Below are positions 1 through 10,214 of a stretch of DNA of 64,000 bases, piece after piece. Within the stretch, counting starts at the first letter, position 1. Each line of letters starts with the position of its first letter. The DNA comes from Nectonema munidae (taxonomy: Eukaryota > Nematomorpha > Nectonematoida > Nectonematidae), in contig JAUIRK010000913.1 of assembly GCA_030549495.1 (NCBI GenBank), positions 1 through 64,000 on the forward strand. Reading direction: 5' to 3'. Below the pieces are notes generated by a model. It saw only the letters and a program-made list of their open reading frames with translations, made no database searches and had not been told where the DNA came from. A program made the position numbers and the translations under genes.

Positions 1-208
1 TTAAACTTAAAAAATTATTTAAAAAATATATATATAATTGAAAAACAGTAAATTAGCTTAAAAATGTAAAATGCTGTTGAAATTAAATTTAACTTAGTAA
101 TTTTGATTTGAAATTCATATATTGAAGAAAAATTTTTGATAGCATTTGTCTGTAGAAATGAGTTTAATGACTCATAGCAGAATGACTCGCCCCTTTACCC
201 ACTATGTA

Positions 209-1197
209 TTAGCAGTTACCCTGGCATTTGTGTTCAGATAATTCATTTTTCAAAGGGCAAGTAAACGATTGATGTGAGGAAGAACAATATCTACATATGG
301 CTGATTTTAGACAATTCGAAGTGGTATGACCAAACATCAAACATTTTCCACACTGTAAATGGGAGAAAAAAGGTTTGGCTCTTTTGACTTCAAGCATAAA
401 ATAAAAGGAAAGATTATTTTTCTTTATAAATGACATTATTTCAGGAGACATTTTTAATACTACAATTTTACTGTCATTTGATATGCTTTTCGTGAATAAA
501 AGATTTAGCGTTTTTCCATTTTCAACCATTTTATTAATTTCTTCGTTTTTTTTCAAGTATAAAGCCAGTTATTGACTTGTCAGATATATTTTTCGATACA
601 ATAAAGGAAATTTTTGGTAATAAAGTCTTAATTTTTATTTTATCTTTATATCTTCATTTTTGCAGAGTAGTTTCTCTGCTTTTTCTAAGCTATGTTTATC
701 GGGAAAGCTTAATCTTAATTTGTTTTTTGTAGATTTGTTGGATATTATTTTAACATTGTTGAGAATTGCTGCTGACTTTTGCTTAACTTCTTCAACATTC
801 AAATTACTTGACCTGAGATATATTACTTTATCTTTTTTAGGTACTTCTTTACTAGCAATTTGAGAGTATGTGGGTTTATTTAGAGGTTTGTACTGTATGT
901 TAAAACTTTTTTTCAACAACAAATAGCTTTGTTTTGTTCACTTATTTGATTTGTAAGTGACTTTATCATTTCGTATAATTTATGTATATTAGGTTTGTCT
1001 TCTGTACAACATTTGATACAGTGCCATCTTAGACCTTTAGAACTATTTTTATCTAAAGATTTCAATAGAGATTGATCAAAACTTTGACACTTATAACATA
1101 CCCAGCACATGCATGAATCACATTTAATTTGTTGATTCGAAAAATTACTACAATTCTCACATTTCCATTCAGTGTTATTAGTTGTCATAATAAGCAA
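209..1197 (-). pseudogene. LINE ORF1 (PHD-like finger, zinc knuckles), decayed
   Basis: Three open stretches on the minus strand (1197-913, 922-635, 556-209) read in order as one ORF1-type protein of a jockey/CR1-group LINE. The first holds a PHD-like cysteine cluster (CENCSNF, then CDSCMCWVCYKC and HCIKC) followed by a short helical segment. The second is basic and RRM-like in feel. The third ends in two zinc knuckles, CGKCLMFGHTTSNC and CRYCSSSHQSFTC, near its C-terminus. Such proteins bind the element's RNA. The stretches are in different frames, so the copy is broken. The matching ORF2 would lie below position 1, outside the window. The zinc knuckles could be mistaken for a gag protein, but the PHD-like N-terminus fits a LINE better. 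Confidence 0.6.
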
Positions 1198-1285
1198 TAA
1201 TACATAAAATATACAGTAAAATATTATTAAATGAAAAACAATTTAAAATTAATACATAACGTTTAAATACTTTTAAAATAATGAA

Positions 1286-1501
1286 GTGAATATAAAATTC
1301 TTTACAAGTTTCAGACAAGCTTCGCCATTTTTAAGTCAATACTGTTCAGTTGTTCAAAATATGAATTATGAAGATAACTTCTTTAATTTTAACTTGACTC
1401 AGGGAAGTGAACTTATCTGCAAAATATGCAAATGCGAAGGATTCCTTGTCCAAGGCTTTCACAAATTGCTTAAACAAACAAGTTTTTATATGCAAAGGTG
1501 G
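1286..1501 (-). pseudogene. 3' part of an uncharacterised repeat-family gene, split by the 12-kb MULE
   Basis: The minus strand reads PPLHIKTCLFKQFVKALDK and then a segment with KFTSLSQVKIKEVIF. This is the stretch that follows the PPLHIK motif in the fuller copy at 47-51.7 kb (positions 48162-48220 and 51310-51360). It is the downstream half of the gene whose upstream half lies at 13646-14715: both halves end at the same motif, and each carries one copy of the 9-bp target duplication of the element between them. No biochemical function is known to me for this family. It is repetitive in animal genomes and probably of transposon origin (inference). Confidence 0.6.
1493..1501. repeat. Target-site duplication, left copy (9 bp)
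   Basis: CAAAGGTGG here matches CAAAGGTAG at 13646-13654 in 8 of 9 positions. Both lie in the same codons (PPL / LPL) of the interrupted gene, which confirms that the element between them is an insertion. A 9-bp duplication is typical of Mutator-like elements. Confidence 0.75.
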
Positions 1502-1745
1502 GGGTATTGTTAAAATATGGGCAGTAATGGGTAGCAATAGGCAGCACTAAAAATAACAAAAAAATACACTGATATAAAAAATTTTTAAGTTGCATCATAT
1601 ATACAAGGTAGTTTATCCATAAAAAATCATGTTTATATTAAATTCATAAATATTTATCTTTGTATGAAATTTTTTTTGTTTTTCTTAAACTTTCTTCTGC
1701 TCTATTTTTTTATGTATTCAAATTTTTTTTACCGGTTATTTAAAA
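1502..1745 (+). repeat. Left terminal inverted repeat of the 12.1-kb MULE
   Basis: Plus-strand sequence from 1502 matches the minus strand running inward from 13645. The best block is GGTAGTTTATCCATAAAAAA, shared exactly by both ends. The left end holds about 40 bp near 1635-1680 that the right end lacks. Confidence 0.75.
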
Positions 1746-1839
1746 AGTGCTGCACATATTTCTTTGAATGACTTGTTTAAGTTGGTAGTTTTCAAGGATT
1801 TAAGGTAATTTTTTAATTATAAAAAAATTTTGTGTATAA

Positions 1840-2110
1840 TTTTTTTTAATTTTTTTTTTTTTTTTTTTTTTTCTTTTTTTTTTTTTCCAAAAAACGCCGT
1901 CTTTTTTTTTTAGAAGAGCCTCTACTTTTTATAATAACATACAATATGACGTATGTATTTTTTTTTTTTTAAAAAAAAAATGTTTATTTTTTTTTTTTTT
2001 TTTTTTTTTATAAAAAAAAAAAATTTTTTTATTTAAAAAAATTAAAAATTTTTTAAAATTTTTTTCAAAGTTTAAATTTATTATTTTTTTGTTATGTATT
2101 TGGAAGGAAT
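1840..2110. other. Low-complexity T/A tract
   Basis: Runs of T and A up to about 25 bases dominate this stretch. No gene or ordered repeat is visible. It lies just inside the left TIR of the MULE. Confidence 0.7.
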
Positions 2111-4800
2111 ATTTTTTTAGTTTTAAAAATTTTAGAATTTTTTTAATTTTAGCCGTACACTTTAATTAAATTGTTACCTATTGTTTTTATAGCAATTCAT
2201 CAATGTAGCTGATGCAATCTGAACATGAATTTTTTTCATTTGCGAAGCTCTAAATTTTCCCGTATGTCAAACTAATATGAATTTTGTTTAATGAGAATTC
2301 AATCCTAAAGCTTTCTGTAGCGAGTTTCTCATCTCAAGCTAAGCTGTCATGCCTTCCTACTTATTAAGTTAGTAGAATTTCAAATCTTAATAATTTTATT
2401 TTGATTTTTTTCATCAATCTTTTTATTTAACAAGATGTTGAAATTCCATTTAATTAAATACTTTTAATTATTTATAATTATGCAAATCAAGTTGGAAATT
2501 GGTTTCAGTTCTTTTTTTGTTAAATTTTTTAGCAAAAACTAATTCTGATAAAAAAAATTATAGCATTTTAAAAATATAAAATTAATATATATTCTATTTT
2601 TACCCTAAAAATTCAATATTTTTCACAAATTTACTTAAAGTAGAAAAGTATATTTTTACAGCTTACTCTCCATTCAATCTTATATATATTTACTTATTAA
2701 AAATGACTTGGCTGGATAGCAGTCGACATCAATATTATGGATAACTTAAATTTATTGTATATATTTACTTATTTCTTTATTATTCATCTAATTTATTATT
2801 ATTTTGTTTTTAAAATTTATTATGGGATTTTTAATCTGTCATCATTTCACTTCATTCATCACATTTAATTTACTAACCCCAATTATTTCAAAAAAATTTC
2901 TGAAAGATCAAGTTTTTTTCGAAGAGGTTTCGAATCCAGACTCTGTCAAAAGTTCATAGCTCGATGTCAGCAGTACTTAGTGCCTTATCGATGAAAATAC
3001 CACACCACCACCTTTAACATTTTATATTCCTCTATTAGATGCAACTTTATTCCTCTATTAGATACAACTTAAATAAGCCCTTTTCTATAAATGTTATGCT
3101 GTAACTACATTTTCATTTAGTGATTTTTTATTCGAGAATTATAAAAGTAAAATCGAGCTGTTGAGTTTATTAAAATTGAGGATACTCCTGCTATTTGAAA
3201 AAAGTATGCAAATTTCATTTTTTAAAATTATATATATTTATACCAATATGCATGTATTTTTTTGAGAATTTTTTCCCCGACATAATTTTTGCTTTTTCTT
3301 TGTTTATTTAGGTCAGCCAAAGTTTTGACTTTCATTTTTTGCTCAAGATTTTTAGAGATATTGGCCTAACTTGAAATTTTTCTGAGATCTATTTGCTATG
3401 TTTTCATTCCTGACTCGTGAAGCTGCTCTTCTTCGTATCAGCTTTAATTTCTGCGCACTTTTTACTCCTTTTTTTATTTTACTACAAATTTATTGAATTA
3501 TAAAAAAAATTTGTTATTTTCATAATTACAATAAAAAACTTTTTTTTTTAATTTGTAACATTTATTTTCTTTCTACGTTTGAGATAGTGTTTATTACGCA
3601 GAAAGTGAGCGTAAGATGTAAATTTTATTTATACAGAAATATAGGACTTTTGGATCTAGCTTTTCAGGGCATCTTCTGGCTCATCGATATTACATTGAAG
3701 AAGCTCCAATCCAAAAAGTCTTTTCCCATTTTGAGAGCGCGAAGCATTAGATTTGATGCAGAAAAAAGGTAAAAATGGAAAAGGAATATCGTTTATATAT
3801 ATATGTGTGTGTAGATGAATGTATAAATGCCTACAGTAAACAATGTACAACGTTGTTTGTTTATATGTGTGCACCTTGCGGTCAAAATTAAATAGAATAT
3901 AAGTTAAAATATTGCAAGTCACATGATGCTTATGTTACAGCGTTTTATTACCAATTCGGATTTTTCTGCATTTTATTTTACGTATTATTTTTGAATCTGT
4001 TTTATATTAGCAAAAGTTACTTAAAGTAAAGGACAAACTTTCTTTAATCTTTTTTAAATTATAATTTTTACTAAATAATTGAAGATTTCTAACACTTGAT
4101 AGTGGGTTAAGATATATTTAGAAGTATAAATATTCTTTCTATTAGAATTTGAATTGATAGAAGAGAGCTTCAAACTTAATACTTTAATTCCTTTTACTGA
4201 TGTGCTATTTCCATCCCCTTCTATTTCTACAATAACTGAAAATTTTCCTACTAAACTTTTGATAGTGAATTCGAATATATTTATTTTTTATGAAAATCAA
4301 TCAAATTTGTCAAACTTTGATGAATTTTAGACAGCTCAACTCGAAAATGAAATTTTAAGCTTAAATGATTCCGTAAAATATATATAAAAATGTAATTATT
4401 TTGTGTGAAAGAGTTACAACATATTAGTAAAAAAAGATTGCTAAATATAAAAGTTTGTATAAAATTTTTGATAGAAACTGATTTTATTATAAAAGCCCAA
4501 ATTTATTTGTGATTATTTGTGAAATTTCAACTAAAACCCCCTTCTTCCTCCACCTTAATTAATAGCAAAGAACTCAAGGTTTTTAAGTCAAAAGCTAGTT
4601 CTATCAGAAAAGTTTTACAACTTTTTCTGAGAATTATTTATTTTTAAATAATTTATTAAGCAAAGTAAGAATAAAAACTTTATTAAAAAAAATTGAAGAT
4701 ATTTTTGATCTTGATTTTGGGAGACGTTATAGGCAACACTTTTTTTCTTGTGCCTAATAAAAAAAAACAAAAGTAGAGCTAATTTAAAAAAAATAAAATC
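2110..4800. other. MULE interior without recognisable genes
   Basis: AT-rich sequence with no open frame I can support on either strand. The only structure noted is a 22-bp tandem duplication (TTCCTCTATTAGATRCAACTT) near 3025-3070, and upstream of it a GGTTTCGAATCC box (about 2927) that resembles the B box of a tRNA-derived SINE but has no convincing A box. Confidence 0.4.
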
Positions 4801-4807
4801 ATACTTT

Positions 4808-6743
4808 TTATTTTTTTTGTCCGGGCTTCTTTGCAACATTATCTCTTAGAGTTACGTAAGCTCCATCCTGTGAAATTTTAAATTTTTTTCTAAATTCTGT
4901 TTTATTTTTTGACAATAACTTTTTAAGTAAACTTTTTTTCTCATCTTCAGTTTCTAGTTTACATTTTGAAGTCAAAATAATAAACTTTGAAAAATCATTG
5001 ACCAAAATATAATTCCCATTTCCATAGAAAGATTCTATAATCATTTGTTCCTGATAAAACACTTGTTCATTTAAGCAATCTATAATTTCAATATTTTTTT
5101 TGGCTTCCAATCAATTGAATATTTTAAAACATTATTTAGAGACTCTGAGTTATTATCAGTCCAGTTCTTAGGTATTTGTGTACATTTTATTCTGGCACCG
5201 AAAACATAGTGTTCAATTGTAGGTATAAGCTTATTAGTTAAAAACGATCCCAATATATTTAGATTTTTGTTAATTATTTCGGTTTTTTTCTGTGAAACTC
5301 TATTGTTGTGTCAGAATTAGCAAGCCCATTAAGCGAAAATATTTCATTTATAAAACTTTTAATTGCTTCTTCGTTCATACCAACTTTATTCTTCAATTGC
5401 CTTTTAATATTCTCTTTGTTTCAATTTTCAATTGCCCTGTACACAGGGTTATTTGTGCATAAGGTAGACAAGTTTTTATAGCTTTCAAAATAGCGTACTC
5501 TTCGTCAGTTCCAAACACAATTTTTTTCATGCTATGAGGTATTTCTTCTAATAGGAAATTGATATGAGAGAAGAAATCAACATGTATTGAATAATCTACT
5601 GAAAAATACAGAAACACAGGTCCCAAAAAAATGACATTTTTTTTACTTTGCCTTGAAATTATGTTTTTATTCTTAAAAACGGTTGTTGTTACATAACATG
5701 AACTGAGATTAAAAGTTCTATCTATTCCAAGTATAGAACAACAATCTTCTTGAAATATAACACAATCTTTCAAATGTGTCACCTGATTTTCTGTGTAGCA
5801 AATAATACTGACATTTTTACCTGAAGTATGTAATACTTTTTTAACATAAGAATGATTTTTACTAGCCCAGTTTAAGATGATTGGGAGTTCATCTGCCAAA
5901 TTAATGGGGCAATCTCTGTGTTTTTTCAAATACTTGCAATTGTATATGTATTTAGCGTTTCTCGGAAAAATTTGAGATTTTAAACATTCAATATATATTG
6001 ATTTAGCAGATCCTTTGTTTTCTAATTGATTTTCTACAAAGATTTTGCTATCATAATTTGTTCTGATATATTCTTTTTTATTAAAATTATCAGATTGTTC
6101 TGATGACTTTTTTGGGTAAGTTCCTATATATTCGTACAAACAAATATTTTTTGTGTAATTACTTAGTTTAGGATGGCTTTCTAACCAAGATATTCTTCTC
6201 TTATAAGTAGAAAAAGTTTTAAGCTCGGAATAATATCGATGTAAAATAATAGGATTTTGTAGCTCAGTATAACAAGATTGTATGATCTTTTTTCCAGTTT
6301 TTCTATAGAACCATTTGTTTTGATCCTTATAGTAAAAGATCATTTTGCCAGTGTTTGTTTGATCATAATGATATTTTTTACAAGATATGGGTTTCCATGC
6401 GCCACAATTATCTGCAAAATAATTTTTACAGTTATATTCATTTTTTTAACCAAGTAAAAAACATTTTCTTTGGTTTGGGGAGGAACACAATCCAAGGGGT
6501 TAACACAATTTAATAAAAGTTTACAGATTTTTTCTGGGTCCATAAAAGCTTGAATCTTATTTTTTCCATTAGTTTCTTCTTTTTCGGACAAAGCTTTTAT
6601 TTCAGAACGCTTTTTGCAAGAATCACAAGAACTCGTAGTGTTATTTAAATCAGAATTTTCTTTATAATTCAATACAAGAGGCACAAAATGATTAGGAACA
6701 AAATATTTAAACATTTGAGATGTATTTGTCCAAAGAATTTTTA
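4808..6743 (-). pseudogene. Decayed MULE transposase with an OTU-type N-terminal region (MULE copy 1)
   Basis: Read on the minus strand from 6743: ILWTNTSQMFKYFVPNHFVP matches the C-terminal end of OTU cysteine proteases, including the catalytic-His NHF motif. A CDSCKK patch and a region rich in aromatic residues (QNKWFYRKTGKK) follow. Then comes a MULE DDE core: GIDRTFNLSSCY, IFLGPVFLYF, IVFGTDEEYAILKAIKTC and ITLCTGQLK. After a frame change near 5390 the 3' part has NWTDNNSESLNNVLKYS (the usual NN..ES.N motif) and a basic tail AKKPGQKK. Several frame changes and stops separate the pieces, and the N-terminal half of the OTU domain with its Asp/Cys motif is not found upstream, so this copy is inactive. 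It has the same order as the fuller copy at 16.4-20 kb. Confidence 0.7.
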
Positions 6744-7455
6744 AAATATTATTACAAAACTTAGTTCAGTTTAATAAATCCAATGTGTTTAAAATTCTGA
6801 ATATGAAATAAATGTAATAATAAAATTCTTATTCTTGTTTTCATTCATAAATGTGTGTACTGCGGATCAAGAAATCGACTATAGGGGGGAGCTAATTTGA
6901 AAAATTACTTTTATTGGTTTTTTAAAGTTCAGACGTTGTCTGTCATCATCGTCTCCATCAACATTTCTTAACAAAAACCTATTTTTAAGGCGAGATCATC
7001 ATCACTTCCATCGTCATCATCTTCTTCTTTTGAGGCTTAATTCCAGGGGGGGGGGGGGGCTAGGCAGCCCCTTTTGGATCCGTTAATGGTTCTGCGTCTT
7101 TGATTATTTTTATTTAAAAAAAAGGTAGTTATAGATTAAAGAGTTTCCTAGGAACTTTTTTCAAATAACTATTTCTTTTTTTTAGTTTTGTTTTTGTGCC
7201 ATGTGATATTTATATTAATTGTCTTTACATGTATATAGCACACCATGTATGGGTGTTTTGTAACATGTATTTTATAATTTGTATTTGCATAATAAATTCT
7301 TCTTAGTTATTTTTAAAGGTAAACGTGTATCGTGAAGAGTTTTCAATGCTGGATTCAACGAAGACGTTTAAGTATTGAACAGTCTCTAAACACCTTACAT
7401 CACGATCCCTTAATTAAACTTAAAATTCCAAAGTTGAAATAATTACATATCAATG
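6744..7455. other. MULE interior without recognisable genes
   Basis: No coding sequence visible. It contains a TCATCATCATC-type triplet stretch (6960-7035) and an uninterrupted run of about 14 G (near 7047-7060), which is striking in so AT-rich a region. Confidence 0.4.
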
Positions 7456-7810
7456 CATTAGGAGCATAGCAAATCTCCTGAGTCATTAAATTATGCCGAA
7501 ATTACTTTGACAAGATACTATGTATTAAACCAAAACCTTTTATGCTCGAATATTTTCCATATATAATATTGAATGCTGAAAATTTAAATATAGGTTAAGA
7601 GTATAAAAAATATATTGTGTTTAAATTTTATCTGATTTAAAGGAAAAATTTTAAGTTATTAGCTTGTAAAAATTTGGCTTCAGGGATATATAGGTCCATA
7701 TTAGGTGCTTGTCAAACGTTACGAGGCATTAAAGTATGCAGAGATTGCTTTGGCAAGATATCAGGAGATTGGCAAAACTCCGGAGGAATTAAAATATGTA
7801 GAATTTCTTT
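7455..7810 (+). other. Degenerate coding-like repeat (AEIALARYQ motif)
   Basis: The plus strand encodes SPESLNYAEITLTRY (about 7466-7510) and, 240 bp further on, YEALKYAEIALARYQEIGK followed directly by TPEELKYVEFL (about 7720-7797). These are diverged repeats of a ~20-residue unit, xTPEELKYAEIALARYQEIG. Each block is preceded by an AG that could be a splice acceptor (CATTAG near 7462, ATATTAG near 7706). I do not recognise the family. It may be a relic of a protein with short helical repeats carried by the MULE or older than it. The evidence is internal similarity only. Confidence 0.3.
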
Positions 7811-8849
7811 GATTAATGATTGTATTATATAATTATTTAATTTCAAAAAGGTTAAGGCTAAATAAACCTTGACGCGCTTTTTAACCTAAGATTTTTATCG
7901 ATAAATGATGATCAGATATTATGTGTTGCATTTGGAAAAGAATATTTGAAATGAAAATCAATAAAATTTAGTTATAATTGGTGTTTGCAGTTCAGGAGGA
8001 TATTTAAACAATTTTTATCTATACCTTGGCAAGGAAAAAGAAAATAATTTTAATATTTTTGGTGTAAGAGTTTTAAAATATTTGACATCTGTTATACATA
8101 AATATGGATGTACATTTTATTAAATTTATTTCATCAATTTTTCCACAAAAATAGAAATTCGAGAACTTTTAAGGGATAGAATATAAACAGAATTTTTAAA
8201 GCAAAATGGAATTATAATGTTATATTCTGTGACTGTTGCTGCAAACTACAGTAGGATTTTTCCAATTAGTAATATAATTCGCTACTCACTAAAATATAAA
8301 AAAAATTACATCTCAGTATAATATATACATATGAGGTGCTGATATACTTGATAAGTAAGTTTCTTTATACAGAAGAAAAAATCGTGGTTTCCTATTTTCA
8401 CACAAGTGGCTCGATATCATTTAGTAAATTGCTAAACACTCAACAATTTTATGAATGTAAAGGACTAAATAACTTTATTGTAAACGAAAAGAATTTCTTT
8501 ATCTCTCAATTAAAATGTTTCCTCCACCAATTGTAAAAAAATTATCCACAGAAATCAAAGCGTTTGAAAGAAAGTCAATGAAGAATTTAAATATGATAAA
8601 GGAAATCATTTTGTTAGGTTAATACAAATTAAACGACACTACTAGAATTGTCAAAAAAAATACAAAAAACGAATATTAAGCAATTTTCAATAAATTTAAC
8701 ATTTAATATATTGCTGATGCCGATTATCATCTCAAAAATAGGAGAATTTTTTCAAGCACAATCAATTATTCATTTTTGATCTTTATAAGGTGTGAATTAA
8801 ACATAATATAGTATTTTCATTGAAAAAAAGATTCGAAGAATTACGGTCT

Positions 8850-9190
8850 AGGTTAGGTTAACAACCATTTTAATCAACGCCTTCCAGTACAAGGAAGAAG
8901 GAATAGGCATCATGTACAGGACTAATGGGTAGATGCATAAACAAAAACGACTGCTTGCCTTAACAAAGCTTAAACGGACAGTTATTTGAAAAATTTTTTG
9001 CGGATAACATACTCTGAACGCCATCAGTAAGCAGAAAATGCAGTCATCAACTTATAAGTTATCTTGGGCCTGTGACAACTAACGCTTCACAATAAACACT
9101 AAGAAGACAGAAGTCATGTTTTAACCGCGCTCTAGCAAGACTTGCAAGTTCTATTTTAATAAAAACTCTGATAAAAGGGAGAAAAATTGA
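8850..9190 (+). pseudogene. LINE reverse-transcriptase fragment
   Basis: Translating across stops and frame changes gives GIGIMYRTNG, KRLLALTKLKRTV, then SKQKMQSSTYKLSWACDN and TINTKKTEVMF. These match the part of the RT palm around and after the catalytic (F/Y)ADD motif in endonuclease-bearing LINEs, where 'MQ..I..LS.AC..FGLTIN.KKTEVM' is common. The YADD motif itself is degraded. The fragment is short, lies inside the 12.1-kb MULE and has no visible ends. Confidence 0.55.
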
Positions 9191-10214
9191 TAAAGTGCGA
9201 ATCATAAAATGTAAAATTTTTTATCATTATAAAAAATTAATTTATTTCAATTCAAAAGGTCATTCGTAAGTTAATAATGCTGGTTATGCCATTGAAGTAT
9301 TTGCATTGGAAACTTTAAAAAATTTTGCGATAGAAAAATATTTCTTTAAAGCTAATTCCAAAATTCAAGTGCGCTGACCTAAAAATAAAAATACATCTTT
9401 AAATTTATGAAGTTACTTCTACTGTTCAATAATAATCTTTCCTTAGCAGTGTTAGGAAAGTAATCATATGATCAAGACACAAAATCACAGACCTAAAAAA
9501 TATAATAGTCAAACCTGCTGGACCCTCTATTACCCACATAAAAATATTTGCGCGGCTATTCTGGTGTGGATAGAAGAATTTTGAGTGTTGGGTAATATTT
9601 GACAACATTTCTCAAAAATCAAAAGAAGTATTAAAAAAATAAATCAGAAAACTTTCTAAGCATCCTTTACTATTAATAGTCCTTAGTTAAATGATATGCC
9701 AAATTTAACTGAAATATGCGCATGTATGGGAATAAGAATTGAGATTGTGTTATGTAAAATCAAATAAAAAATGAGGAGATTAAGCACCACAAAAATTATT
9801 TTCTTAAAAAATTATAAAATAATACTAAAAAGTTAGGTGGTTGAAAATAAATTCTAACATGTACTTGGGGTTTTTAAGTGTTTCAAGTGAGAGTTAGATG
9901 TTTAAACCTTGGACTCTGCCTCCCTGAAGAAACGTAATAAAATTACTGCTCTGTTAGCCCAGTGATTAGTTGATTCAATTTTTGTGTATTCAATAGTTTA
10001 CTCAAAAATTTATTTCGAAATCTATGCGGGCAAAAAAATTATTTGCAGGACTGGGGGTACCCACAAAGTTTATTTTACGGGTATGGGCCGGTTCGGGTCC
10101 ACGTTTTGCTCTCATATTTGTTGAAACAGCACGCATATATTAGGCCAAAATGTATTTCATACAACTTATTTGTTGTATATAATATGACAACAAAATCTGA
10201 AAAATGGTTGAAAT
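9190..10214. other. No recognisable gene
   Basis: AT-rich sequence between the LINE fragment and the piggyBac. Short open frames on both strands show no motif or composition signal of coding. Nothing else seen. Confidence 0.35.

Noticed and set aside
209-556. Zinc knuckles suggesting a retroviral or LTR gag
   Set aside because: A PHD-like finger and linker precede them, there is no protease, integrase or LTR, and the order fits LINE ORF1.
3587-3922. Overlapping open frames on both strands
   Set aside because: No motif, no partner and no splice context; length is within chance in AT-rich DNA.
8868-8880. TTAGGTTA telomere-like motif
   Set aside because: Fewer than two units; no array.
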